From Actinomucor elegans (Eukaryota; Mucoromycota; Mucoromycetes; Mucorales; Mucoraceae), in assembly GCA_026027325.1 (NCBI GenBank), contig JAMSLZ010000004.1, positions 2,976,001 through 3,040,000 on the forward strand: 64,000 nucleotides of DNA. Reading direction: 5' to 3'. The position numbers were made by a program, and so were the translations under genes. The notes under the pieces were generated by a model. That model searched no databases. It was given only the letters and a program-made list of their open reading frames with translations, and was not told where the DNA came from. This document shows, one piece after another, positions 11,726 to 23,994 of the stretch (its first letter is position 1; each line of letters starts with the position of its first letter).

Positions 11726-12010
11726 TGTGGTGAAACGCACATATGGCACTCTGCATATATATATTAAGGAATGGGTTTCATCTAACCATCCATCTAAAGA
11801 GGGAAGTTTGGATCACCGCTGAAAGGACAATTAATGCAGAGTGAACATATATTAAAAAAGACCTTTGATTGTTACCAAGAGACTATTTTCTTTGAAATCT
11901 AAATACAAGACATACGTGCTAGATAGGATAGCTAAACTTACTTTAGATCAATAAAACCTCATAAAACGGTTTTAATTCATTTATTCGCTTTTTATTCAAT
12001 TTTTACCGCA
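11726..12010 (+). mobile_element. solo LTR (285 bp) nested in CACTA-1
   Basis: Begins TGTGGTGAAA and ends TTTTTACCGCA (TG...CA with imperfect inverted ends). It is flanked by a perfect 5-bp duplication, TCTCT, at 11721-11725 and 12011-12015. An AATAAAACC polyadenylation-like signal sits near the 3' end. A second copy lies at 29234-29524; both share GGATCACCGCTGAAA and AATTAATGCAGAGTGAACAT. No internal retroelement coding is attached, so this is a solo LTR left by recombination. It ends 83 bp before the CACTA-1 transposase ATG and may alter its promoter. Confidence 0.85.
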
Positions 12011-12093
12011 TCTCTAAAACTGTGCATATAATACGTGCAGAGTCCCAACGCTTTTACCTTTATTTTACTCTTTCGCCTATTTCAACAAGAATA

Positions 12094-15000
12094 ATGCCTG
12101 GTGAAAACTGCCCAGTGTGTCAACAGTACTTTACTAAAAAAGAAATAAGAAGGCATATTATCAATTGCAGAATGCGACGTGCTTTCAATATATATAGTCA
12201 AGTAAAGCAGAAACTTACACTATCTCAGCAAGGTCATTTCGCCAGTAACCCTTATGTATCAGATGATCTTTTAAACCATGAAACGCAACATCAATCAAGC
12301 ACTGATATTGTAAATAACAATCCTGCTGATATTTTACGAACAAGCCACTGTGATTTCAGTAACTCTGTAGATATGAACAGCTTGGATGAATGCGACTCTA
12401 TAGCGAATGAAGAAGAAAATTCAGAAAAAACTAAGGTAATACAAGAAGGTTGGCGAACAGTTGGCGCTATAGAAGAAGACGCAATAAAAAAAACCACAGT
12501 GGAAGAAATATACTCTAGATTAAGCAAATTCAAAGATACTATTACCCATCCTATTCAGCTTAAAATCAAGGACGATGGTAAACAGTACATGGATATTTTA
12601 AGTCCTCCAGAGAGGAAAAGTCTAGAACTGAAGTATCTCTTAAAAGAAAACAATGTATCAAAAAGTACGACCGAAAAAATATTCAACTTCTTCAATGAGT
12701 ACTTAATTGAGATGAATAGTGGTATAGTTATTATTTCCATCTTGCTGCTTTACTACTACCAGTGTGCTCACTGCTATTCTTATTTTCTTTTATAGAACAT
12801 CTAAAATTCATCAGCCCGTATAAATGCGAAAGCATTAATAACAATCATATAATCCAACTTCAAGCTGATAAATATGACATGTGTCCTGAAGGGTGCTACA
12901 TGTATTACCCTGGTGACAGTCAAACTGCTTGCCCTAGGTTAAGTTGCAAGAGACATCGTTATGAAGAGACATCGTCCACATCAACTATCATGGAAGCTAA
13001 AGCCAAGCATTACCAACTATCACTTAGTAAGCAGTTGGCCTATTTTATGCTGTCTGAAAAGAATAGGAAGAAGTTGAAATATAAAGCTACGCGTAGCTCT
13101 GTGTATAGTTCAACCGATGAGCTTGATGGCTGCGAGAGAGATATATTGGATGGATTCGCTTTTAAAAGTAGAAATAGTGACGCCGAAGAAGACTATAACC
13201 TCTCGCTCTCGTTCCATTACGATGGATTCCATCCTTTTGACACAGGTGATAATAGTATGGCAATTATCATGTTTACTATTAATGATATACCACCAGAACA
13301 AAGGTACAAAACAAAATAACTTGGCGCTGAAACTTTAATGGATAAATTAAATGCTCTATTATAGATTTGATCCAGAAAACAGACTGATCGTTGCCGTCAT
13401 ACCTGGTCCGAGAAAACCCTATGATATCTTTAGTTTCCTTTATCCTACCATCCAGGAGCTTCTCGTTTTGGAAACAGAAGGCATTATTGTCGAAACAGGA
13501 ACCTCTTCCATCCGTATAAAGGCCCACTTATTAAACATAATTGGTGATATTCCTGGACTATCAGAGCTATGTTTACATGCTGGCCATAATTCTTACCATG
13601 GATGCCGCATTTGCAAGATCAAAGGCATTTATTCCAAATCAAAAAGGACTATAGTTTTTCCTGGAACAAATGAAGCACAAGAGCCCATTGAATACCCATT
13701 AAGGACTTCTGAGGATTATCAAAACGGTGACTTGGTAAGAAGCTTAATAAATTAAACAATAGTAACTGTATCAGTGTCTAATGCAGTATGATTTGATTAA
13801 CTATCTAGGCTACTTCACTCAAAGGGAAATTGCCATTTGCATTATTAAAAAGCTTTCATGGATGTTCATTTTTTGGATTAGATGAGATGCACTTATGGGG
13901 AATGAATATAGCCAAGCACATATGGTCCATGATGAAGGATGACTCTCAGAGATTCGGATACTATAACCCTTTGTTCCTTCGGAACGCCTATAGAGAAGAA
14001 ATTGGCAGAGCAATGGTTCAAATACAACGAATGCTTCCAAATGGAGCCATTGATGGTCAATTTATAGGTATTAGAGATTAACTCAAGAAACTTAATGCTA
14101 ATTATTCCAATGAATTAATATCCTTGCTTTTTTCTTCACTTAGATATTTCTTCCAAATCAGGCCAATCTCGTAGCGTTGACTGGATTGATTTTTTAATGT
14201 ACATAGTACCCACTTTGGTAGTGGAGGCGTTACGAAAACAACATGCTGATATTTACCAAACCGAAAGAAATAGAAAAAAGAAGAGAAAGGTAGCTTCTCC
14301 TGTACTGGAAGCTGTTGATGATGCGTGCAATGCTTTGAAATCAATATCCATGGTCTGCACTTTGACCCAAAAATTCAACATATATCCAAGTGATCTGTTA
14401 CGGATTGATGAGTAAGTTTTTTTTTTGAGAGACTACTACGTGCAGCTATGCTAAGTTTTCGATAATTTATATCGTCTTTTCATTCTAGATTAGTAAAAAG
14501 ATGGCATGCGTTCTTACTGCAGAAGATGGGAAAAGATACATTTACCATTAACCAGCATTATCTAAAACATTTGTCCTATATTATTTTTCAGCTTGGTCCA
14601 CTTAGATTGATAAGCGCCCGAACTCTTGAAAGAAGTATTCAAGATGTAAAAAGACATATCAAGTCTAAACAAAATCCTCAAAAAAACTCTGTCACTGTTC
14701 TAATGGATCACTACACAAAAGCGTATAAAAACTGGCAGATTGGAATTGAAAGCCATAGTGTTGATGAAGATATGGTATTTAAACCTTCTTCTGCTGACTT
14801 AATCAACCAATTATTTCCAACGTGTGATATTAAGCATCTAATCCAGCAATATCTAGCCGATCATAATGGTTCCAGTTCAACAGAAGAGGAGTACTCTGTT
14901 TCTACTTCTAATACTTACGGTAAAACGAGGAATGGCCAAACCGTTGATATTTCTTCAAGAAAACAAAACCAAAAGATAGTTGCATACATATCAGATGATA

Positions 15001-15248
15001 CTATGTCCTTACAATATAATATAGGCCAAGTAAAGCAGTTTATTAGATGGAAAGATCAAATACTTGCCTTATTACAACATCAAACGACTTTAGTGTTTGA
15101 TGGTCAAACATGCTGCTATTATACGCAACCCTATGAAGAAAGGCTCCTATGGAAAATAATCAAAGCCAAGGACATAATAGGATATGCTATACTTATACCT
15201 TCTTTATTAAATAAAGACAAAACATATGTTGCTTGGAGACCTTATTAA
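12094..15248 (+). CDS. CACTA-1 transposase (Transposase_21/Tnp2 type), 930 aa, six exons
   Basis: Exons: 12094-12721, 12796-13303, 13365-13734, 13809-14067, 14144-14411, 14489-15248; all phases agree. An N-terminal CCHC zinc finger uses Cys6, Cys9, His21 and Cys25. The Transposase_21 region follows, starting at DMCPEGCYMYY with a C-x2-C pair (ACPRLSCKRHRYE). It then has YDGFHPFDTGD with candidate catalytic Asp, IPPEQRY, VIPGPRKPYDIF, the block IGDIPGL...GCRICK, and FFGLDEMHLWG in exon 4. These blocks appear in the same order in En/Spm TnpD-like transposases. The C-terminal 300 residues (LISARTLERSIQD and beyond) are shared in pattern with the CACTA-2 enzyme. It cuts and joins element ends in the nucleus. 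An in-frame upstream extension to 12022 reaches the LTR flank and is unlikely to be used. Confidence 0.85.
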
Positions 15249-15561
15249 ACCAAGTACATATATAAATTTATTCTATACTATCAATGCTGTCTTATATTCG
15301 TTGAAACCAGAGCTCTGCTTCACTGTTTAGTTTAACATACAATTTACTCGAACTAGCTCCATATTCACTCCAATTGGGAAACATGGAAATTCATGGAAAA
15401 ATAATGGAAATAAAAGTTAAGGTGCATTAACCTGGTTTCCAAGTTGCCATGAAATTCACTTTATTTCACTTTAAATTCAGGTGAAAGCACTAATTCACTT
15501 GAAATTCACTTGATTTTGCCATGAATTCACTTTATTTCACTTTTTTTTTCCCATAGTGAGG

Positions 15562-16380
15562 TTTCACGCGCATACTTCGTTTTATTGGATGTTAGAGCTG
15601 GTAAATCGAAATTTGACAGTTCCAACGTTTACTCTTACTTTATTGCAAACTCTATATAATAAAAATGTCAAAATTAATGCAAGTCTTTTAGTAAAGTTTG
15701 TAGTAAATTTAATGACGCATTGAACGATGTGGATATCATGTTGTTTGAAGTATAATCTGTTTTGATTTTAGTTGTTTTCTCGATCAAAGTTCACAGGGCC
15801 ATAATAATAAAAGGCTTGGGGCCTTCCGTACATTCTCTACCCAAATTGCATGCACTAGGGAAGGTTTTTTTTTTGTTTCAGGTCACCCGTCGACTGGAAG
15901 ATACGCATACTTAACACTGGAAGAGAGACCGTGCCCCAGGGATGACGTAGAGATGGATATTTTTTATCCAATAAAGTTAAATATACTTACAAAGTGCGAA
16001 AAAATCGAAACATTATTCGACCCTCAATGTAACAATAAATTTGATCAAACTGGATATGCGAAAAAGAAGCTTATAGGGAGAACATATAGACTTTGATCTG
16101 AAGCTGTAGCCAAGCGAAAAAAAAAAAAAAAAAAAAAATCAGTCTGAAACTTCTTTGAATAAGCCACAGGATTTTTTTTTCTTCCTTCAAACAATGGTTT
16201 TGACGTGGTGTATTATTTGTATTACCAGCGAATTCTTTCCTTTTATAAACTCCTTTTCAAACAAGTTAGCTATATAACAAGTCAAACAAGTAGTTTTTTT
16301 TTATTTATTTACTCTTTGTATATATATCTTTCTTTCCTATAGACCTGTCGAGAACGGAACTTGTAAAAGAAGTATACAAA
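15562..16380. other. intergenic region upstream of LARP1
   Basis: AT-rich non-coding DNA between CACTA-1 and the LARP1 gene. It holds an A run of about 22 near 16117-16138 and T-rich patches before the ATG at 16381. No gene seen. Confidence 0.5.
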
Positions 16381-18901
16381 ATGGAAAACGTCAAAGAAAA
16401 ACCTGTTCAAAATCAAGATCAAGCTTCTAATGAAGAACCTCAACAACCAAAACAAACCGTTCCAGCACCTATTCCCGAGAAGAGCGCTTGGAAGGTCGAA
16501 GTAACCGAGAAAATATCCGAGAAAAGCAAGGTTTCTGGAGGTAAATCATGCTTGATAGACAGCAAATTCGTCTTTGACTAAGCAATAGATTTGATAGATT
16601 GGCCTGCACCCAAAGAGGCTGCTGTAGATACCAACACTAACGAAGACAGTGCTGACAAAGAAAAGTTTATTGCACCCAAAGTCAAGAGCAAGGGACAATG
16701 GAAGCCTTTCACCCCTACTATCGTTCACGCTTCATCCTCTACTTCTCGCTCTTCCACTCGCAGAACCACCCGTCGTTCTGGAGCTAGTTCTGCTAACAGT
16801 ACCAACGGTATCAGTAAGAAGCCTAGTAATCCTAGCAGCAGTAACAGCGGCCGAAGAGGATCCAAGACCAAGGATGTCAACGCTACTACCTCCACCAAGG
16901 AGATCAAATCTGACAAGGAAGAGGAAAAGAAACCCAAAGCTCGCTCTCATCGTCCCAAGAACTCTTACCGTACTGGCCAACGCAAGGTCCCTGCCTTTGT
17001 CAACATTGACGCTGACACTTTAAAGATGTACATTATGCAGCAAATGTAAGTCATGATCACTTGGATCTATCTAGATCTTGCTTTCATTCTGAATGTGCTA
17101 ACCTTGCTTGAAAATTTTTTTCTCTTTGTCGAAAAATTTCAATTACAGTGAATATTATTTCAGTATTGATAACCTCTGCAAAGATGTCTTTTTGCGCCAA
17201 CAAATGGACTCGAATGGTTTCGTTGAATTATCATTCATTGCCAACTTTAACCGCGTAAAGGGCTTGACAACTGATCTCGATTTAATTCGTGAGGCCTTGG
17301 ACAACAGTCAGATTCTCGAAGTCAAAGGTGACAAGTTGCGTAAGAGAGAAGGTTGGGAAACTTGGCTTATGCCTGCCGTCATTAAGGGCCCTACACCTGT
17401 CACTGCTCCCGTTATCCCCAAGTCAACTACAACCGCTGCTGAAGTAGCCAAGCACAATGCTCCTCCTAACCCACAACCTACTTTGGCTTCTTTAGCCGGC
17501 ACTACCTTGTTGCCTGCAGCTGTTCCTAAGCTCTCTAACGAGCATCGCAAGCCCGCTGCTCCCAAAGAAGAAGATGATCTATTTGATTTCGATGAGGATG
17601 ATGACTGGACTGACGGAAGTCGCAATGATACAGTCAAAAAGTACTATCTCTCTGATGAGGATGAGGAAGACGATGATGATCTTGAGATGGATGATGAAAC
17701 CGTTGCTCGTATCATGATTGTCACTCAACGCAAGTCTGATCGTTCTCATACCAACTTTAACCGTGCAAAGATCAATGAAGATATTTCTGATATGATCAAC
17801 GAAGGTCTTTACCAATATGAATCTGGTCTTCGTAGTTCCAAACAAACTACCTCCAAGGTTGGTTCCGTAGGAAAGGATCAATTTGATTTATTGAAGCAAC
17901 GTGAACATCAGCACGGTGAACAAGTTGGTACTCAGTTCAGCAGTACTACTATCCATGCTAAGCCTATCAAGAAGAATGACAAGGCTACACCTCGTTTCTA
18001 TGCTGTTCGTCCTGAATCCCTTCCTAGCTCTGCTTTCTTTGGTTCTACTCCTACCAAGACTAACGATCAAGGCCACGTCGGTTGGGTCTTGAGTGATCAA
18101 GCCTACCATTACAACCCTAATGATCTGTTATCTACCAGCTATGGCAAGTCTCCCGCTGCTGATGGCATGCTCTCTCGTTCCATGGATATGGCTCATTCTT
18201 TCGGTAACTTCCAACATCCTAGTCATGAATTGTTGCGTGAAAAGGGCTTTGTTCAACACAAGTACTACAAATATCATGCCAAGGCTTTAAGAGAGCGTAA
18301 GCAATTAGGTGTCGGCCACTCTCAAGAAATGAACACTTTGTTCCGCTTCTGGTCTCACTTCTTGCGCGATCATTTCAACAAGCGTATGTATAATGAATTC
18401 AAGAGATTGGCAGTTGAAGATGCCAACCAAAACTACAGGTAAGATCATATCGGATCATGATAAACACAGTACTTATATCTAATGTAGATATGGTTTGGAA
18501 TGTCTTTTCCGTTTCTATTCTTATGGCCTTGAGAAGCGTTACCGCAAGGAACTCTTTGAAGACTTCCAAGAGTTGACATTGGCTGATTACGAGAGAGGTC
18601 ACCTCTATGGTCTTGAAAAGTTCTGGGCATATACTTATTACCGCAAGGACAAGAAGAAGAGAGAGCTTAAAATTAACGAGCAATTAACCCTTTTATTATC
18701 CAAATATAAGTCTGTTGAGGATTTCAGAAATGCTGATGCACCCAAGACTGAAGCTGAAGAGACCTACAAGGTTCCTCATCATGGTGTAAGTTTATCTTAG
18801 AGATAGGCTACATGTCAAACTAACGTATTAATCTTTCTTTGTAGAAATCTAGAGGTAGCGTCAGTGGCCCTTCTGTTACTCCTGCAGTCACTACTATTTA
18901 A
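16381..18901 (+). CDS. LARP1-type La-related RNA-binding protein, 753 aa, five exons
   Basis: Exons: 16381-16540, 16589-17045, 17149-18438, 18488-18785, 18845-18901. The Ser/Arg-rich N-terminus is basic and low complexity. The La motif spans roughly residues 195-280, with [20 protein letters not shown] split by intron 2 and then [16 protein letters not shown] middle acidic linker follows ([12 protein letters not shown]). The C-terminal DM15 region, about residues 560-720, has three repeats of the HxxYxxY and [13 protein letters not shown] / [19 protein letters not shown] / [13 protein letters not shown] type. In animals LARP1 binds the 5' cap and TOP motifs of ribosomal-protein mRNAs through DM15 and acts downstream of TOR. 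S. cerevisiae Slf1/Sro9 lack DM15, so this fungus keeps the fuller architecture. The last exon encodes only 18 residues. Confidence 0.93.
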
Positions 18902-19279
18902 TTGACTAAATTTACATATTCCTCATCAAAAAAGAAAAAAAAATAGCCAAAAAAAAAGAACCTCTATCCTACAAAACTTCAAAAAAAATTTAACCAAACC
19001 ATTTGATATAGAACTTTAACCTGTTTCCTACCCTCTCCCCCCCCCCCTTTTTTTTTTTTTTACTACTATGTTTTACTGAATAAAAAGTCTCTGTTATAAA
19101 AGCAAAGCATTTTGTCAATTACTAGAACCACTGGTAGGATTGATTACGTATCATGTCACCATAGCATTTCGTAATAATGACCTTGTACCTAACTTTAGTA
19201 GAGTCTTGATTTATTTTAACTCCGCGCCACTTGCTGTTAGTTTCGCGTCTCAAGTAGCAGGTTGAGTTGCATCTATTTC
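18902..19279. other. intergenic region with a C/T homopolymer tract
   Basis: 3' UTR of LARP1 and promoter of the Nudix gene. A polypyrimidine stretch at about 19031-19061 changes from a C run directly to a T run, a likely slippage-prone site. No gene seen. Confidence 0.5.
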
Positions 19280-20271
19280 ATGCATCGTTTTCTAGTTCCA
19301 GCTTTTCGACGCTATTTCTATCATACTACCGCCATGCCTTATTCTGTCAATATAGCGAATCAACAAGTACGCGTTACCGGTTGTTCTTCAGACGAAGAAT
19401 TTAACCAAGTCTTGTCGTTCCAACCTTTCAAAGATTGGCTAGCTGCTTTCGATCAACAACAAAAGACACGTCAGAATGAACTCAATGTAGAATCCATTCA
19501 GATTCAAAACATTGATTACTTTGGTTCTAATAAAATTGGATTCTGCAAGTTCAAGACACAAGCTACGTTCAAGGACTCAGGCAAAAGTGTGCCTGGTATC
19601 GTGTTTATGGTAAATATGGTTGAGCGAAAGTTGCTGTATAGCTCACTAATTCAATACATAGAGAGGTGGTGCAGTTTCCATGTTGATCATATTAAGATCC
19701 AAAGATCAAAAGGACAGGATCTTGTTGACACTTCAACCACGTATCCCGGTACCTCATTTGAGCTTTCCTGAATTACCAGCCGGTATGCTGGATGGGTCGG
19801 GTAATTTTTCTGGTACTGCAGCTAAAGAAATTGAAGAAGAGACAGGTAAACAAGGAATGTTTCCAAGCCTATAGATTATACCAGCTTACGTTATATTTAG
19901 GCCTACAGATTAAAGAAGATGAGCTAATAGATATGACCGAGATGGCGTATGGAGATAAATGGAGAGGTGTATATCCGTCAGCAGGTGGATCAGGTATAAG
20001 AAAAGCATCAGCCAAGTACAGTTAATACTCATAATAGTCTATTAATGGTCCATTAGATGAGTTTTTGAGGCTCTTTGTATGTATCAAACACATGGAAAGA
20101 TCAGAGATTGATCAGTTAGAAGGCAAGCTAACAGGTCTTCGAGATCATGGTGAAAGTATCACTTTGAAACTGGTTGATATGGAGACTGCATGGCAGCAAT
20201 CACCTGATGCAAAATTATTATCAAGTTTAGCATTATATCAGTCTTTAAGGCCCAGGATTGAAAAAGATTAA
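19280..20271 (+). CDS. Nudix hydrolase, ADP-sugar diphosphatase (NUDX14-like), 273 aa, four exons
   Basis: Exons: 19280-19609, 19662-19845, 19901-19993, 20057-20271. The N-terminal domain (VRVTGCSSDEEF...FKDWLAAF) and the VPGIVFMRGGAV block match the plant NUDX14 ADP-sugar pyrophosphatase layout. The Nudix box spans exon 2 to exon 3, about residues 152-176: G-x5, then a Gly where the first Glu is usual, then KEIEEETGL in place of REUxEExGU. The core EExG residues are kept. Such enzymes split ADP-ribose or ADP-glucose to AMP and sugar phosphate. The first 18 residues (MHRFLVPAFRRYFYHTTA) look like a mitochondrial presequence. A second Met at 19334 would give a cytosolic form. Confidence 0.87.
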
Positions 20272-21242
20272 AAACAAATTAGGGGCAGAGTTTTTTTTTA
20301 AAAAAAAATCACTATGCTTGTTAAAATAAATCACAAAGGTAATAGGTTATCCATTATTATATACAATATTTGATTACCCTTTTGATTTAATGCTTCTATT
20401 TCCCCTCTATAATAAAAAGCATTTGTAGCCTAGCAGGCTATCGTATATAGCTTGATTGAGTTTGAGTTAATAATGATAGTAGTCTCTGTTTGTTTTACCT
20501 ACAAACTGAACTCTTAAACTCAAAGAATATTGTCTAGTTCAATCAAAGCAAAATACAAAGCCTTCGAATCCAGGAAATATATAGCTTCAGTATATTCTTT
20601 CTAATAAACACGTTTTAGACCTATAGATCAACACACTTTGTAGAGTTTAATCAACACTATTATAATTGCGATACTCTAGAACAAAGCTTTTTTTTTTTTT
20701 CAAAACTTATATTAATCAAACTAATATCCAATTCCTTGTAGGTTGCGTTAAATATACAAGTTTATATTTCGCATTCACTATTTTGCAGATGGAAGGCTCT
20801 TCCCTTTGGTAGATGATTTTAATTTCAGAATTAATGCTATTTCAAAATTTTCATTAAAACCTGACATTGCGTGCTAATCAACTGAACGAATCTTGATGAA
20901 TCTCGGCCTAATGTCGTATTGGATAAGAGGCTCCTGCTTAAATGAGACGCTACCTCTGTTAAACTTTTGATTTGCTTCCAGTATTTTTGTAGGATGAATT
21001 ATATAGCAAGATCTCGCAGTAAGTAGTAATTCTATGCACAGCCATCTAAGCGGGGAGTCAACTTTTCTGTTATTGTCTTCCACAAATGGTTATTGTTTTG
21101 CTTAGCGCCTTGTTATTGTTCAATCATACAAGGAAGTATTGGGTCAAAACAATGGATGTACAGCGCACGTAAACGCCTTCAAAAAGTTTATTTTGTTAGT
21201 TTTTTCTTCTAACTTGCTTATTTCTTTATTTTATTTTTTACA
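20272..21242. other. intergenic region, no gene seen
   Basis: AT-rich. It includes 3' UTR material of the Nudix gene and the promoter of the Sel1 gene. A T run is at about 20687-20700. A minus frame at 20874-21083 encodes nothing recognisable. Confidence 0.45.
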
Positions 21243-23740
21243 ATGTCTCAAAACAATACTGCATATCAACCTGTCACGAATGACGACTACTATGCAAAGC
21301 CTTTGGACATCCATAATGAAAAAGCTATTGTCAATCAAATGCCAACGCTACTCCTTATCGACGATGATGAGATATTCGATGGTGAAGAAGAAAACTACAT
21401 ATCATTACCTTCTACGAGCCTGTCAAGCTGTTCTTCCAACTCTTCAGATTTTGATCATATTAAATACGTGAATTCTATCAGAAAAAATCGGCCTCTTCCA
21501 AAAATCCCTGATCGAGCGTCATCCAAAGAAGTTTCTTCCCATAGTTTGACGGCTATAATTAATGATAGTTTCAAAAACCAACATCGTATGTCTGCCCAAC
21601 AATTATTTGAAATCATGAACAGTAGTAAAAGTGTTTCAAGTGGCGAAGAAGAAGAAGAAGGTGATACTAGTGATGAGGATGAAGAGTATGGCGGTGTATT
21701 TGCAATCAAGACACAAATGCCCTCACCTACCTTGTCCAATAAAGAGACATTACAGCAGTATTATAGCGAACTTGTAGGCAATTACAAGATGATGACACCT
21801 GTGGAGGAAGTGGAGGAAGAAGATCAGTTATTCGAGGCCTATGTAGAAGAGCAGCATGGTGCTTCTACACCCAACTATTTGCTTGAGCCAATAGAAGTCA
21901 GTCATTTACGTCTTACTTCTAACAATAATACACCCAGTTTGATAAGTGGCAGAACTTCACCTTCCTCTCAATCCATCGATGTATATTTGCAGCAGACCCA
22001 AATTGAAGAACCTAGTTCTCAACAGTGCGGTCAAGAACAATTGCTTGAAAAGGTCGATACTCTCAACGGCGTTGATTCCATGTACTATGCACCAACGAAT
22101 AGCTATGATCTTCAATCAAAAAATGATGACACATCTCTTCTCAATGACGTCCAGAAACTATCACGGCTAAGTAGGGCACTCATGACACCAGTTGTTTCAT
22201 CAGAGGCACTCCCCACATTAACTACACTGCAGCAATCGTACTCTCCAGTTGGAAGCATTGATGAGGAGCGCGTTAGTCCTCATCCTGTAGCATCTTTCAG
22301 TTTAACACATGACAAGGATTCCATCAAGACTTATCGACGCATGGCCACCAAGACACACGATCGAAACATCCAATTTACATACACTAAATATCTCATGCAA
22401 TTGGTATCAACTTATACAACTATGAACGATATGGATAATGAAGCAAAAGAGATGCGCAATCGGCTTCAAGAGGAGGCAGAGTATTGGATTGACAAGCTGG
22501 CCAAATCAAACTTTGCCGGCGCGCTCTACATCAAAGGTTTATGGCATCGCCATTGCTGTGATCGTAAAGCAGCTGGTCTCTTTGTAGGATCTCAATATAA
22601 AAAGGTAAACCATGCCAAGGCATTCAAGTGCTTTCAACAGGCAGCCAAGTATGGTTCTACAGAGGCACATTACGAATTGGCTGAATATTGGATGGTACGC
22701 AAAGAATACAAAAAATCCATGGCTAGTTATCGATATGCAGCATCAAAAAACCATATCCTATCACTATACGTAAGTACAGTCTCTTTTAAAGAAGGGGTAT
22801 ATGCTGATGTGTTTTTATGCTTGTAAATAATAGAAATTAGCAAACATTATGCTTCGAGGCTTACTTAACCAAAAGAAAGATGTGCAACGTGGGCTGATCT
22901 ATTTAAAACAAGCTGCTAATTCTGATAATCCAGAGTCTGCTCGATCTGCATATGATTTAGCGTGTATTTATTCAAACGATCTGGAGAGTATCGACTTAGA
23001 AAGGTAAGGTTAACCTAATAGAGTACTGAGAGTGCTTGTTGATCATGTAGCTACCTAGAACTGCTGATTTCGCGCCTTATCTCACTATGGAAAACCAGGC
23101 ATCAGTGATTCATTATCTCAGCAAAGCAGATAAATACGGATTGGTAAGCGCTACTTTCCGCTTGGGACAAATTTACAAACATGGACAGCAAGGCATTCTA
23201 TTACCTGATCCACAGGAAGCGTATCATTTTTTCTTGAAGGCTGCAGAGAGCAATCATGAAGGTGCTATGCTAGAACTATCACAGTACTATAAGGATGGTA
23301 TTGCAGACTATGTGGATCCTCACCCTATGATGGCTTTTAAGTGGTGTCATCGTGCAGCTCAACATGACAATGAAATAGCAGAATACACTGTTGGGTAAGT
23401 ACATTTTATTACTCAAAAGTACGAAGGCTAACCTGTTTCGTATAGAACATATTATGAATATGGTGTAGGCGTTGCTCCTAATATCAAACAAGCAAAGGAA
23501 TGGTACAGCAAGTCTGCATCCAAAGGCTACGGTCCTGCTCAAAACAAACTTAACAATATATCTAAGCCTGAAGCTCAACTGGAATCTTTACAGCGACCAT
23601 TGCAACAGCTCCTACAGAGGCAGCAACAGAATGTGATTAAAGCTGACTCGAATAACACGAAGAGATACTATGAAGAAAGCGTTCGAATCGCTGAAAAATC
23701 AAGAAGAACTCGTACAGAACAAAACTGTCAAATGATGTGA
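21243..23740 (+). CDS. Sel1-repeat protein, chitin synthase activator (Skt5/Chs4)-like, 775 aa, four exons
   Basis: Exons: 21243-22769, 22834-23003, 23059-23394, 23446-23740. The first 380 residues are Ser/Glu-rich and disordered. The C-terminal half holds tandem Sel1 (TPR-like) repeats with the A-xx-G-xxxA pattern, such as FAGALYIKGLWHRH, HAKAFKCFQQAAKYGSTEAHYEL, GLIYLKQAANSDNPESA, AYHFFLKAAESNHEGAMLEL and AKEWYSKSASKGYGPAQ. This layout matches fungal Skt5/Chs4 proteins that anchor or activate chitin synthase III at the bud neck or septum. Other Sel1 proteins cannot be excluded. The Skt5 C-terminal CAAX box is absent: this protein ends in CQMM, and CxxM is only loosely compatible with prenylation. 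The exon 3 acceptor (CTACCTAG at 23051-23058) was chosen because the TAG eight bases earlier gives a stop. Confidence 0.82.
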
Positions 23741-23994
23741 ATGAAATAGAGAACTTCCATTATAAGATATCCATAATTTATAACCATCGATGCATATACT
23801 ATCATAATAAACATTCATATCAGAGATCCTGCCATCTAAAAGCTGTTGAGCTTTTAAGCAAAAAAACACACTGAAATTTAAACCAAGCACAGCTAGTCCC
23901 TAAGCCACCCCAGTTTTGAAAGTCCAAGGGTAGGTGCCTTTTTCCTCTTTCTATAAGGATATTGACATATATCTTTTTACTTATATATACAATC

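Larger units (their letters stand above)
10320..15558 (+). mobile_element. CACTA-1: complete CACTA (EnSpm-like) DNA transposon, 5.2 kb
   Basis: The termini are inverted copies of CACTATGGGAAAAA (10320-10333 and 15545-15558) next to a 3-bp AGG duplication. Inside are a minus-strand accessory gene (10807-11480), a plus-strand six-exon transposase gene (12094-15248), and subterminal repeats at both ends built on TTCACTTG/TTAACT motifs. A solo LTR (11726-12010) has inserted between the two genes. All exons of the transposase join in frame with no stop, so the element may be intact or only recently silenced. En/Spm of maize is the reference for a two-gene CACTA element with subterminal repeats. 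The divergent gene arrangement here differs from its single overlapping transcript. Confidence 0.88.
10317..15561. repeat. 3-bp target-site duplication AGG flanking CACTA-1
   Basis: AGG at 10317-10319 directly precedes the left terminus CACTATGGG. AGG at 15559-15561 directly follows the right terminus CCCATAGTG. A 3-bp duplication is the hallmark of CACTA/EnSpm insertion. Confidence 0.75.

Noticed and set aside
16649..17023. Leu/Pro-rich and Arg-rich alternate-frame products inside LARP1
   Set aside because: Shadows of a Ser/Arg-rich coding exon with low-complexity codons.
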